The translations under genes were made by a program, and so were the position numbers. Under the pieces are notes generated by a model, which was given only the letters and a program-made list of their open reading frames with translations, searched no databases and had not been told where the DNA came from. Below are positions 42,434-52,141 of a stretch of DNA of 64,000 nucleotides, piece after piece. The stretch is from assembly GCA_041521345.1 (NCBI GenBank), contig JBGOHB010000001.1; one strand, given 5' to 3'. The number at the start of each line of letters is the position of its first letter. Positions within the stretch are counted from its first letter, which is position 1. This DNA comes from Virgibacillus_N oceani_A (GTDB lineage: Bacteria > Bacillota > Bacilli > Bacillales > Amphibacillaceae).

Positions 42434-45400
42434 TTAATCGTTAATCTGTATTGTAACTTCAGAATCCAGTTGATTGGATTGGACTTTTAATGTGATTTCA
42501 CCTTGATGTATGGCAGTAAGTTTACCTGTGATATAATCAAATACCGCTGTATATTCTTCTGATCCAATCACATCTTCAATTTCTTCACTGGCACCCACAA
42601 ATACATTGTCACTTCCTGACCATTTAACACTCGCTGGATATCTGAGCGGGAAGTTAATAGCTCCCGGCTGATGACCGGTAGCTTCTACTTCAACTGTTTC
42701 ACCTGCTTCTAAGAATTCAGGTGCTTCAATCGTAATCTCTTCAAGTGATGGATTTACTTTTGCTCTTACCCAATCCGTCGCATCCGGACCTTGAATACCT
42801 CGTAATAATGAGGATTCTTTTTTAACACCGAACATAGTCCAACCGAGGATTCCTCCATTGTCTGGTGTGCCATAAGGATCTTTGCCTGCCGATCCGGTCA
42901 CAAAATAGGGTACACCGTCCACACGGTTTACGTTAAAAATGGAAGCATGGGAAGAAATAAATATTGCTCCTTTTCCCCCAGACATCATCCTAAAATCAGA
43001 CAGCCATTCTTCTACAAGGGCAACTTCTTTTCGGTCACTTAATTGACTATTAGCCGTTGTCATCGGGTCATTTGTTGGATGGTGTGAAAATACAATTACG
43101 TTTCGAATTTCTGGATTTCGTGCAGCCTCACTTATAGTGGACTGTAATTCAACTAATTGCTGAAAATCAGAAACCCTGTAACTTCCGGTTGATGAATCCA
43201 TCATAATGAATTGTACACCATTATGAACGAATGATTGTCGCGTATCTCCAAAGACCGCTTCAAAATTATCTAAATCCCCCGTTCCCGCCATTTCGTGGTT
43301 ACCTGGCACGTAATAAACCGGGAACTGATCCCCAATTTCTTCATCTAAAACCTGCTTGGCTAATTGAAAATCTTCCGGGTATCCAGTATCAACAAAATCA
43401 CCGTTTATGACCAAAAATTCAGGATCAGCAGTTATTATTTCCTGTAAAGTTTCACGCGTTCTTTCCATTGCTTCACTGTCAGGGTTAGCTGCTACAAATT
43501 GCGTGTCTGCAATAACAGCAAATTCCCATTGATTCTCGTCAAATTCATCATTTTGAATAATAAGCGGATCCGCTTCCGGTTTTCCCTGTTCAGGCATCTC
43601 AACTTCAGGCGGAACTTCTACAGTCAAATTATCAAAAATTAAACTTCCAGTATATTGTTGGTTTTGATCTGTTTCTACAGGATAAATTCTCCACAAACTG
43701 ATTGGATATTGAATACCTTCTGGTACTTGAGCTTCAACATATTTCCACCCTGTCCAATCGACTTCATCAGCTAAGTTTATTACATATTGAGTACCAGTTA
43801 CATCTCTGAGTACGGCACGAAGCCAGGCTCCGTTTCCATCTCCGTGAACCCAAAGACCAATTCTTTGTGTATTGGCCGGAAGCTCCACGTCAGGGGTTGC
43901 TTGCAAATATGCTGCACGGGTGGCAGTAGTTGTACTAAAATCATAATTTAATTGAATGGCATCTCCTTCGTAACCTTCCACTGTTTCTATAGAAGCTCCT
44001 ACTTCAGCTGGAAATCTTTGGGCACTCCATATAGAAGCATCTTCAAAATCTGAAACCATTTGCTTCTGGAACCCAATGGTTACGGGCAGATAGAACACTT
44101 TATCTAAAACAGTGACTGTAATCGTAGTTGCTGCTCCGTCTATCTTTGGAGTTACTGTATAACCCCCGTCATTATTACTTGTAATTCTAATTACAGATTC
44201 ATCATAATCTAATTGAATATCTTGGGTTTCAATAGGGGCAGAATAACCATTCTCATCAAAACCCATTACCGAAAAACGATCTGTTTCTTCCAGAACAGTA
44301 CTAATTCTGGATTCAGTTGCTTCTATTCTCTTTATTTCTCCCAAAACCTGAATTCTGCTTTCTGATTCAGCATTACCTTCTTCTGCTTTGGCTAAAGCTA
44401 ACCCCTGCTTACTCGCAGTGAATACCCCCTGATCGTTAAATGCTCCAAACTCACTTGGGTAAACTTCCCATTGAATATTTTCAACAGCCACAGCATCAAA
44501 AGCATCATCAAAACCATTCGCTGTAAAATTCCTTGTTAATTCAGGAAAAACACGATAAGCATTTTCATCTTGATTTACAGGATCAGCATTCAGATCTGCA
44601 AGTTGACCATTTCCTTCAGCAGTGAAAATGCCAATACCATTTGGCACCTCACGTTCCACTCCATCAGATGGATTATTTTTCACTTCCACTTCGTTTTCTC
44701 CCGGCATTCTGGAGGTAAGTGTTGATGAACCCCCGCCATCAAGATTTAATGCTTGATATGCACCAACTTCTTTCATTAATTCAGCCATTTCATGTAATGT
44801 CATTCCTCTGCTTGAACTTTGACGGCCATCTACTAAAACGAGATACATTGTCCCGCCATCTTGGGAAAATCCTACAGCCGTTCTAGGCGCAAGTGCTTCG
44901 TCATCGACATTTTGTACAGCACCATCCTCTACAAGTGTCGGATTTCCGCCAATGGCAAATTCATATTCCCCATCTTCATTTGTTTTAGGTTCAAATTCAA
45001 CCGTAACAGAATCACCAACTTGCAATTCTTTTAATGTGTCTGCGCCATTCCCGCGACCGATTAATATATTCATGTTCTCTGCTATTTCACCATCAGAAAT
45101 TTCACTGCCGGCTTCTACAACTTCCCTGTTTTCAATAATCACTTCATAAACATTCTGATCTCCATGAATGACACCTTCCCTGGATGCTTGTCCCCATAAG
45201 GAATTATATAAACCTATTCCATCTACGGGAATAGTATTTTGGTTTAAGGATTCCAATTCATGTTCTTGATTATTAAATGTGATTGTGCCATCCAGGAAAA
45301 TATTGGCTATCTCCCCAATCCCTTCCTTTGTAACACCTGCTGACATTTCTCTGCCATTATTAGGTCCCTTAATTATTTCACTATCTTTAATTCCAATACC

Positions 45401-45853
45401 TAACGGAGATTGAGTAGCATTGATATCAAAAAAATCTCCGTTTACGCTGGCAATCGCTCCTTCACGGTTGGTTACTTCAGAAATTGGTTCTGAAGCTGCA
45501 ACTGCATTTCCGGAATTTAAAAGGTCAAGAGAAACAGCTTCATTCCCAAGATCAATCTCTAACATTTCTCCATTGATCCATCCACGAGCATCAAGCATTT
45601 CAAATGTGGTAAATTCAACACCTTTTCCAACCTGCTCGGTTTCCGATTTTGTTTCTATCTGTTCACTCTGTTTTATTCCTGTAAGTGTCTGTGGTTCATC
45701 TTCTTTTGATGATTGTGGAATCTCCTTACTTTCAATTGAAACATTGTTTGGACTACTTGACACGGTATTTCCGGCATATCCTACCGATCCCAAAGTTTGA
45801 AAGGTTAGCAGAAACACAAAAGACAGCATTAATAATTTTTTTACAAACCGCAT
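42434..45853 (-). CDS. Secreted phosphodiester glycosidase (NAGPA)-metallophosphoesterase fusion
   Basis: A ~1140-residue secreted protein. After a signal peptide (~1-30) comes an NAGPA-type phosphodiester glycosidase domain (~130-415; AIASVNGDFFD, RTAVGFS, ALNLDGGGSSTL, PNGIGIF). Next are Ig-like segments (~430-600), a carbohydrate-binding-like beta-sandwich (~600-750), a calcineurin-like metallophosphoesterase (~779-1010; AVIADTQF, NGDFVDTGYP, PGNHEM, FSHHPT, SSHAS) and a C-terminal Ig-like tail. The ATG at 45853 is preferred to an in-frame GTG at 45862 on spacing. It may remodel glycosylated teichoic-acid or sugar phosphodiesters outside the cell, with one domain removing the sugar and the other cleaving phosphate; this is inferred. 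Confidence 0.88.
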   Translation of the reverse strand: MRFVKKLLMLSFVFLLTFQTLGSVGYAGNTVSSSPNNVSIESKEIPQSSKEDEPQTLTGIKQSEQIETKSETEQVGKGVEFTTFEMLDARGWINGEMLEIDLGNEAVSLDLLNSGNAVAASEPISEVTNREGAIASVNGDFFDINATQSPLGIGIKDSEIIKGPNNGREMSAGVTKEGIGEIANIFLDGTITFNNQEHELESLNQNTIPVDGIGLYNSLWGQASREGVIHGDQNVYEVIIENREVVEAGSEISDGEIAENMNILIGRGNGADTLKELQVGDSVTVEFEPKTNEDGEYEFAIGGNPTLVEDGAVQNVDDEALAPRTAVGFSQDGGTMYLVLVDGRQSSSRGMTLHEMAELMKEVGAYQALNLDGGGSSTLTSRMPGENEVEVKNNPSDGVEREVPNGIGIFTAEGNGQLADLNADPVNQDENAYRVFPELTRNFTANGFDDAFDAVAVENIQWEVYPSEFGAFNDQGVFTASKQGLALAKAEEGNAESESRIQVLGEIKRIEATESRISTVLEETDRFSVMGFDENGYSAPIETQDIQLDYDESVIRITSNNDGGYTVTPKIDGAATTITVTVLDKVFYLPVTIGFQKQMVSDFEDASIWSAQRFPAEVGASIETVEGYEGDAIQLNYDFSTTTATRAAYLQATPDVELPANTQRIGLWVHGDGNGAWLRAVLRDVTGTQYVINLADEVDWTGWKYVEAQVPEGIQYPISLWRIYPVETDQNQQYTGSLIFDNLTVEVPPEVEMPEQGKPEADPLIIQNDEFDENQWEFAVIADTQFVAANPDSEAMERTRETLQEIITADPEFLVINGDFVDTGYPEDFQLAKQVLDEEIGDQFPVYYVPGNHEMAGTGDLDNFEAVFGDTRQSFVHNGVQFIMMDSSTGSYRVSDFQQLVELQSTISEAARNPEIRNVIVFSHHPTNDPMTTANSQLSDRKEVALVEEWLSDFRMMSGGKGAIFISSHASIFNVNRVDGVPYFVTGSAGKDPYGTPDNGGILGWTMFGVKKESSLLRGIQGPDATDWVRAKVNPSLEEITIEAPEFLEAGETVEVEATGHQPGAINFPLRYPASVKWSGSDNVFVGASEEIEDVIGSEEYTAVFDYITGKLTAIHQGEITLKVQSNQLDSEVTIQIND

Positions 45854-45938
45854 GATTTTCACCCATTCATATTGAGATTATCGTTCCTCACATGTTACCT
45901 TCTTTGGGTAGCTGCATTTAATTTGTTTATTAGTGCGT

Positions 45939-46085
45939 GTTCAAAAAGGAGGATGAAAAGGACCGAGAAGTTCGAGGCAGCGTAGCTTTGAGTAGCGGAA
46001 CGTATGCAGTTAATACGTGAGCAACGGAAAAGCAAGCCAACGAAGAAATTCGATGTGTCATTTTCACCGGACTTTTTGAACCTCC
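45939..46085. repeat. Dispersed ~147-base repeat with terminal inverted repeats
   Basis: The element begins gttcaaaaaggagg and ends with actttttgaacctcc; the outer 10 bases are perfect inverted repeats and the next bases (tgaaaa / ttttca) also pair. The inner sequence (gaccgagaagttcgaggcagcg) has no frame. It resembles a short interspersed element seen between genes in many Bacillaceae, as I recall. It lies between the leftward fusion gene and the TasA-like gene. Confidence 0.65.
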
Positions 46086-46097
46086 TCTATTAATGAG

Positions 46098-46688
46098 TTA
46101 TCTTTCTTCACCATCTGTTTGCAATGACTCAAATGTCCATGTCAATTCAAGTGAATCACCCTGGAAAACATTTTGATCCTTCCCATTGTCCACAAAATTA
46201 AATTTGACAATAAAGTCATGGGCTGAATCGACAGGCAGTCCTTTTTCACCGTACCAAGGATACATGATATGCTGATTAATGGCCTCTGGCGTCATTTCAG
46301 CTAATTCAGCAATTGTCGTTGCGTATATAATCTCATCCAAGTTATTGTTGTTATATAAAAATTCCACTTCTACATGTTCTCCAAAATCTTCCTCCCCGTT
46401 ATTTCCTGTTGCATCTGTTACGGAATAAGATGTTTCCAGTAAAACTTTTTCTATGTCTAGCGTTCCTTCATTTGTAAGTTCAAAATTACGATAGAAAGAA
46501 TCTCCAGGCTTGATATTTTCAACATTTATGATCGTTGTTGGATCAACACTTAAGTCCAATGTACCCGCAGTAAACGTATTGCTGCTTACTTCTGTATCAC
46601 TAAAATATGCGAAAGTACCTCCACCGATTAATCCAATTCCTAAAGTAAATATTGAAAAAGCTGTAATCAATTGCTTTTTTATTCCCAT
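46098..46688 (-). CDS. TasA/CalY (camelysin)-family secreted protein
   Basis: A 196-residue protein with a SipW-type signal (GIGLIGGGTFAYFSDTEVSSNTFTAGTLDL) and the TasA-family beta-sandwich core (IKPGDSFYRNFELTNEGTLDIEKVLLETSY, DFIVKFNFVDN). TasA forms biofilm and spore-associated fibres; CalY is its Bacillus cereus relative. No sipW signal-peptidase or tapA gene lies nearby, so processing must come from elsewhere. Confidence 0.88.
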   Translation of the reverse strand: MGIKKQLITAFSIFTLGIGLIGGGTFAYFSDTEVSSNTFTAGTLDLSVDPTTIINVENIKPGDSFYRNFELTNEGTLDIEKVLLETSYSVTDATGNNGEEDFGEHVEVEFLYNNNNLDEIIYATTIAELAEMTPEAINQHIMYPWYGEKGLPVDSAHDFIVKFNFVDNGKDQNVFQGDSLELTWTFESLQTDGEER

Positions 46689-46811
46689 CTTCTTTACCTC
46701 CCGATAGTGTAATAGACTAAATCTACCCTTAGAGCACTTTTCCCTTCACTAAGATTACAAAATTCTTAGATCACTCCATATTTCCCTCCTGCAATGAACA
46801 ATACCAATGTT

Positions 46812-47048
46812 TCACTTCTCATGGAGGAACATGCTGCCTTCTGTCTGCTGGCATCTTTCTCTTTCAAATTTTGCTGCTCCGGCTACTGATTTAACTGTAT
46901 TTTCATGTTCGAAAGTTCCGATAATTATCGCCTTGTGAAATCTGCTCGATTCAAAATTTATACTAACCGATCTGTCCCGCTGAAGCTCGACAGTTTGTTG
47001 ATAAGATTGATAACCTCTGCCCTCCTTTCCTGGTTTTACATCTAGCAA
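46812..47048 (-). CDS. Unrecognised short ORF
   Basis: A 78-codon frame opening at a TTG with no clear ribosome-binding site at the right spacing. The protein is not recognised and has no clear domain. The surrounding 46689-47300 is otherwise without genes. It may be a chance frame; listed at low confidence for completeness. Confidence 0.2.
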   Translation of the reverse strand: MLDVKPGKEGRGYQSYQQTVELQRDRSVSINFESSRFHKAIIIGTFEHENTVKSVAGAAKFERERCQQTEGSMFLHEK

Positions 47049-47301
47049 ACTACCAAGACAGTCATAGCTGTTATCATCACTATAATAGATAAACGATGAG
47101 AAAAATGACGAATTTCGTCATATATAACCGAGGAATTCAAAATTGAACAATAGGTACTAATGAGTTACACAATACAATTAGGGAGAAGGTCTGTAATACA
47201 TTAATGAAATTTATAAAAACACAATAAAAATAGTAATAAATACATGTTATTTCTTTCTATCAATCTGAGCAATAATAAAAATGAGACATAATTACTACCT
47301 T

Positions 47302-47342
47302 TGACACAAAAAGAGACACATTCCTAAATATGGAATGTGTCT
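47302..47342 (-). terminator. Terminator of tRNA-Val
   Basis: A perfect 11-bp stem, agacacattcc (47314-47324) with ggaatgtgtct (47332-47342). On the leftward transcript it is followed by ctttttg. It starts 10 bases beyond the tRNA 3' end. Confidence 0.88.
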
Positions 47343-47351
47343 AATTGCCTA

Positions 47352-47424
47352 TGATTCCGATTGGGCTCGAACCAACGACCTCATGCCTGTCAAGCATGCG
47401 CTCTCCCAGCTGAGCTACGGAATC
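47352..47424 (-). tRNA. tRNA-Val (anticodon GAC)
   Basis: The minus strand folds as a complete cloverleaf: acceptor GATTCCG with CGGAATC, D-arm GCTC...GAGC, anticodon stem CATGC/GCATG around the loop TTGACAG (anticodon GAC), and T-arm with GGTTCGAGCCC. The discriminator base is A, and CCA is not encoded. It decodes GUC/GUU valine codons. It stands alone, with its own terminator. Confidence 0.93.
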
Positions 47425-47601
47425 GTATGAAATTGTTGCTAGATTTAATATATAAAATATGTGCGATTATGTCAATAGAAAAAACTGGAGTGCACCCTCT
47501 TAGCACCATATTTATCCTGCTTAACTGGCTATTTTTCAGGGATTCTCTGCTTTTTTCTCTTAAAATATAGTTATTGCGGAGCAAGTTTAATTAAGTTTCG
47601 T

Positions 47602-47685
47602 CAATTTTATCAGCGCTTCTTGGGATTTATCAGCGAGTTCTTCCATTTTATCAGCACTTTTCCATAATTTATCAGCGTTCCAACA
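47602..47685. repeat. Four tandem ~21-base units with tttatcagc core
   Basis: The core tttatcagcg (third copy tttatcagca) occurs at 47606, 47626, 47647 and 47668, spaced 20-21 bases, with partly similar spacers (cttcttggga, agttcttccat, cttttccataa). It lies 120-200 bases before the ABC transporter gene. The even two-turn spacing could suit a protein-binding array. It is too small and degenerate for CRISPR. Confidence 0.55.
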
Positions 47686-47807
47686 TTTTAAGGGTTCCAG
47701 CCCTATCCCACAAATCATTTCGCAACCCGAAATAAAAGATTGGATTAAATATCCGTTTATCATTATAATAAAATATACCTTATTATAATAAAGCATGGAG
47801 GGTCTTT

Positions 47808-49538
47808 GTGAAAACTGTTTTTTCTTTTTTAAAGCCATACAAACTTCCTGCTAGTGTTGCATTTCTCTTAATGCTTGTGGAACTGGCGGTTGAACTAATG
47901 CTCCCTTTTTTCTTGGGAATGATGATCAACGCTGGGGTTGTCAATCAGGATATCAACAACATCATCATGTGGGGCAGTATTATGATTGGGCTTGCATTTA
48001 TTGCTTTTATCGCCGGAATTATTAATTCTTTTTATGCCTCCCATGCCGCCTGGGGATTTGCCCGGGATATACGGGAAAAGTTATTTGAAAAAATACAGGC
48101 TTTTTCGTTTGCGAATTTAAATATGTATCCGACGTCCGCACTTGTGACCCGTTTTACAAATGATGTGCGGCAAATTCAGAACACCATTTTTATGGCACTT
48201 CGGATTATGTCCAAAGCTCCGCTGATCGTGATCGGCGGTGTGACTATGGCGTTCATTGTAAATGCTCGTCTTGCACTGGTCTTTCTCGTAACTGTACCGC
48301 TGCTTATCGGGTTTCTTCTATGGGTCCTGAAAGTTGCCAGGAGCATGTTTGATAAAGTACAAAGCAGCGTAGACAACGTTAACCGAATCATGCAGGAGAA
48401 CCTGGCCGGAATGCGGCTGATTAAAGCTTTTTTCAGACGGAATCATGAAGAGGCTCGGTTTATGGATGCTAATACGGAGCTAGCCGCCCGTACCCGCAGA
48501 ACATTTCGTTTTGTGGAATCTTCCATGCCGATTTTATTATTAGTGATGAATTTAAGTCTTATTTTTATTATTTGGTTTGGAAACGTGCAGGCAACTGCCG
48601 GCCAAACATCGGTCGGGGAAGTAGTAACGATTGTCAATTACGCCATGCGTGTAGCCATGTCAATCTCCATGTTCACGTTTATTATCATGGCTTTTTCACG
48701 AATGAAAGCATCTGCCAATCGTTTAAGTGAAGTACTTACCTTGAATACAGACACGGCGGATCAAACATCAGTGAATGAAAATGCTCAGGTAAAAGACGGA
48801 AAAGTGGAATATCAGCAAGTTTCTTTTAAATATCCTTCTGCAGATAACATGACTTTAAAAGATGTATCCTTTACGGTCAATGCCGGAGAAAAACTCGCTG
48901 TGATCGGATCAACCGGTTCCGGGAAAACTTCTTTATTCCAGCTTATCCCAAGGCTCTATGATCCATCAGAAGGAAAAATTTTTGTGGATGGAAAGGAAAT
49001 CCAATACTATGAAATGGATACGCTGCGGGGAAGTATTGGCTATGTCCCGCAAAGTCCGCTACTGTTCACTGGTTCGATTACCGAAAATATTGCCTGGGGG
49101 AAAAATGGCGCTTCAAAAGAAGATATTGTGAAGGCTGCAAGAGATGCACAAATTCACGATACAATTATGGACTTGCCTAATCAGTATGAGACAAAAGTTG
49201 GCCAAAAAGGAGTTAATTTATCCGGTGGCCAAAAACAACGGATATCTATTGCCAGGGCATTAATCCGCAAACCAAAAATTATCATGCTTGATGACAGTAC
49301 AAGTGCCCTTGATTTAGCCACGGAATCACGGCTGCTTCAAGCTATTCAGGACTATCAATGTACGACATTTATCATTACACAAAAAATTTCGACTGCCAAA
49401 AGTGCTGATCGTATTTTACTTATGGATAACGGGAAAATTTTGGATATCGGAACACATGATGAACTGTTAAGCACGTCCACACTATATAAACAAATTGTGG
49501 AATCCCAGTTTGGAAAGGAGTATGCATATGCAAAATAA
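47808..49538 (+). CDS. Heterodimeric ABC exporter, subunit with degenerate ATP site (BmrC/YheI-like)
   Basis: A 576-residue full-size ABC half-exporter: six membrane helices (~10-300) and a nucleotide-binding domain (~335-570). Walker A GSTGSGKTS, signature LSGGQ, Walker B IIMLDDSTSALD and switch TQKIST. The catalytic Glu is replaced by Asp and the switch His by Gln, so this half carries the non-hydrolysing site of an asymmetric dimer, as in BmrC and TM287. The GTG start has GGAGGG. It overlaps the partner gene by 11 bases. It is likely a multidrug or peptide exporter. Confidence 0.9.
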   Translation: MKTVFSFLKPYKLPASVAFLLMLVELAVELMLPFFLGMMINAGVVNQDINNIIMWGSIMIGLAFIAFIAGIINSFYASHAAWGFARDIREKLFEKIQAFSFANLNMYPTSALVTRFTNDVRQIQNTIFMALRIMSKAPLIVIGGVTMAFIVNARLALVFLVTVPLLIGFLLWVLKVARSMFDKVQSSVDNVNRIMQENLAGMRLIKAFFRRNHEEARFMDANTELAARTRRTFRFVESSMPILLLVMNLSLIFIIWFGNVQATAGQTSVGEVVTIVNYAMRVAMSISMFTFIIMAFSRMKASANRLSEVLTLNTDTADQTSVNENAQVKDGKVEYQQVSFKYPSADNMTLKDVSFTVNAGEKLAVIGSTGSGKTSLFQLIPRLYDPSEGKIFVDGKEIQYYEMDTLRGSIGYVPQSPLLFTGSITENIAWGKNGASKEDIVKAARDAQIHDTIMDLPNQYETKVGQKGVNLSGGQKQRISIARALIRKPKIIMLDDSTSALDLATESRLLQAIQDYQCTTFIITQKISTAKSADRILLMDNGKILDIGTHDELLSTSTLYKQIVESQFGKEYAYAK

Positions 49539-51348
49539 CCAGATGAAAGAACCTTTTCAATACGAAAAAATTCCACTGGATAAGATTAATGTTAAAAAGG
49601 AAAGAAAAGCAAGAAATACAGCAGGAACAATTAAACGCATCTGGTCCTATTTAGCACGCCAAAAAGCAAAACTGCTGATGGTAATCTTTATGGTGCTAAT
49701 AAGCTCAGCTATGGCACTTTTGGGACCTTTTATGATCGGAATGGCTGTAGATGACTATATTGTGTCTAGAGAAAGCGCAGGACTTGTGACGCTCATTATT
49801 TGGCTGTCTATCGTTTACTTGCTTCACTCCCTGTCTATTTTCCTGCAAAATTTTTGGATGGTGGGCATTGCCCAAAATACAGTGCATTCACTGCGGGAGG
49901 ATCTTTTTCATCAGTTTCACCAACTGCCGATCTCCTATTTTGACAAGCGACAGCATGGTGAATTGATGAGCCGGATTACCAATGACATTGATAATGTGAA
50001 TAATACCTTAAACCAGTCGGTCATCCAGATCTTTTCCAGTGTATTAACTTTAGTTGGTACAGTTTCTGTGATGCTTTATTTGAGTCCACTGCTCACCGTT
50101 GTTACAATGTCGATTATTCCTGCCATGTTCCTTGTCATGCGCTGGATTACGAGAAGAACCGGCCCTTTATATAAGCTCCAGCAAAACGACTTGGGTGAGG
50201 TAAACGGATATGTGGAAGAAATTGTATCCGGCCAACATATTATAAAAACTTTTTCCCAGGAAGATCGTGTAATTGGGGAATTTAAGGAACGAAATAATAA
50301 CTTGAACCGTTCTGGATTTTGGGCGCTGACGATTTCCGGATTTATTCCGAAAGTCATGAACATGCTGAACTTCCTCAGCTTTGCATTAATAGCACTTGTT
50401 GGTGGTATTCTTGCCATTAACGGCTTTATCACCGTCGGCATTATCGTTATTTTCACCGAATATGCTCGGCAATTTACACGCCCGTTAAACGAACTTTCCA
50501 ATCAGTTTAATATGCTGCTGGCAGCAGTAGCAGGTGCAGAACGTGTATTTAATGTCATTGATGAACAAGCGGAAGAAACTGATGAAACGAATGCAAAGGA
50601 AATGGTGGAAACTAACGGACATATCATTTTTGAAGAGGTATCATTCGGATATCAGGATGAAACTATTTTAAAAAATATCAGCTTCGAAGCTAAACCGGGA
50701 GAGACTGTTGCCTTTGTGGGACATACTGGCGCGGGGAAAACAACGATTATCAATTTAATCTCACGTTTTTATAACTATGATGCGGGGAAGATAATTTTAG
50801 ATGGGACAGATTTAAAAAACATGACACGTTCCAGTCTTCGTCAGCACATGGCATTTGTTTTACAAGACAGCTTTTTATTCCATGCCACCATCCGGGAGAA
50901 TATCCGTTATGGCCGCTTGGGGGCAACAAATGAAGAAGTGATTCAAGCAGCAAAAGATGCAAACGCCCATGATTTTATCGAAAACCTCGCCAATGGATAT
51001 GATACCGTACTGGATCAGGAAGGAAGCGGCATCAGCCAGGGGCAAAAGCAGCTCTTGACAATCGCTCGCGCCTTGCTTGCAGAACCCGCCATCCTCATTT
51101 TGGATGAAGCGACAAGTAATATTGATACGATTACGGAATTAAAAATTCAGGATGCATTAAAACGATTGATGCAAGGAAGAACAAGCTTTGTGATCGCCCA
51201 CCGCCTGAACACGATACAGGAAGCAGATAAAATTATCATGCTGGAGCATGGAGAGATTATTGAAAAAGGTACACATGAAGAGCTTTTGGAGGAACATGGC
51301 AACTATTATGACCTATACAGAGGACAATTATTAGATAAAGCTAACTGA
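49528..51348 (+). CDS. Heterodimeric ABC exporter, catalytic subunit (BmrD/YheH-like)
   Basis: A 606-residue half-exporter. Walker A GHTGAGKTT, Walker B AILILDEATSNID with the catalytic Glu, and switch AHRLNTI with His are all canonical, while the signature is degenerate (ISQGQ for LSGGQ). That is exactly complementary to its partner, so the two form one working and one degenerate site. The ATG at 49528 follows AAAGGAG by 7 bases; an in-frame start at 49495 is inside the upstream gene. Confidence 0.92.
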   Translation: MQNNQMKEPFQYEKIPLDKINVKKERKARNTAGTIKRIWSYLARQKAKLLMVIFMVLISSAMALLGPFMIGMAVDDYIVSRESAGLVTLIIWLSIVYLLHSLSIFLQNFWMVGIAQNTVHSLREDLFHQFHQLPISYFDKRQHGELMSRITNDIDNVNNTLNQSVIQIFSSVLTLVGTVSVMLYLSPLLTVVTMSIIPAMFLVMRWITRRTGPLYKLQQNDLGEVNGYVEEIVSGQHIIKTFSQEDRVIGEFKERNNNLNRSGFWALTISGFIPKVMNMLNFLSFALIALVGGILAINGFITVGIIVIFTEYARQFTRPLNELSNQFNMLLAAVAGAERVFNVIDEQAEETDETNAKEMVETNGHIIFEEVSFGYQDETILKNISFEAKPGETVAFVGHTGAGKTTIINLISRFYNYDAGKIILDGTDLKNMTRSSLRQHMAFVLQDSFLFHATIRENIRYGRLGATNEEVIQAAKDANAHDFIENLANGYDTVLDQEGSGISQGQKQLLTIARALLAEPAILILDEATSNIDTITELKIQDALKRLMQGRTSFVIAHRLNTIQEADKIIMLEHGEIIEKGTHEELLEEHGNYYDLYRGQLLDKAN

Positions 51349-51409
51349 TTATGCTTATAATGGAAATAGGATGAAAACAACGTAAAAGTTTAGGTTTGGA
51401 GTGTTATAA

Positions 51410-52141
51410 ATGGGCAGAAAAGGAACAATGGTGGATAGAGAGATAAACAGTAAGTATCTTGATGAAAAAATGACTATTAACATATTTAAACCGGAGAAAT
51501 TTTCCGACCTGTATAAATATACGGTATGTATTATGCAGGATGGGAATGATTATTTCCAAATGGGAAGAGTCGCCACATTAAGCGACCGATTACATGACGC
51601 AGAAGAAATAACCAATACCGTGTTTGTTGGCATCCATTACCAGGACAGATACGATCGCAGAAAAAAATATCATCCAACCGGCGAACAAAATGAAGCATAC
51701 ACAAATTTTTTAGTTCGCGAAGTAGTACCTCTGCTGGATGATGAGCTGCCAACCTATAATATGGGATATACGAGAGCGCTCATGGGAGATTCACTTGCAG
51801 GAACACTAGCACTAATGACTGCTTTAAAATACCCTAATACTTTTGGTAAAGTAATTATGCAATCACCGTATGTAGATAAAACGGTGTTGGAGAAAGTAAA
51901 AAACACGGATAATTTACATTCCATGGATATCTACCACACAATCGGCACAGCAGAAACAGAAGTGAAAATGACGGATAATCAAACCATGGACTTCGTTACA
52001 CCAAATCGAGAATTAAACAAACTGCTGCTCGAAAAAGGCGGCAGCTACGAATATCACGAGCTGGAAGATGGTATTCACACATGGAAATATTGGCAGAAAG
52101 ATATGAAACACCTGCTGAAAACAATGTTTGGTCATTTATAA
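51410..52141 (+). CDS. yjcH: YjcH-like alpha/beta-hydrolase (putative esterase)
   Basis: A 243-residue esterase-D-type hydrolase: CIMQDGNDYF, VGIHYQDRYDRR, nucleophile in MGDSLAG (~126), and the C-terminal His in GIHTWKYW. It starts after GGAG. The order yjcH-yjcG-yjcF matches B. subtilis, which supports the name. The substrate is not known. Confidence 0.85.
   Translation: MGRKGTMVDREINSKYLDEKMTINIFKPEKFSDLYKYTVCIMQDGNDYFQMGRVATLSDRLHDAEEITNTVFVGIHYQDRYDRRKKYHPTGEQNEAYTNFLVREVVPLLDDELPTYNMGYTRALMGDSLAGTLALMTALKYPNTFGKVIMQSPYVDKTVLEKVKNTDNLHSMDIYHTIGTAETEVKMTDNQTMDFVTPNRELNKLLLEKGGSYEYHELEDGIHTWKYWQKDMKHLLKTMFGHL

Noticed and set aside
47352..47424. tRNA gene as an attachment site for an integrated element
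   Set aside because: No integrase or repeat of the tRNA 3' end was found on either side.
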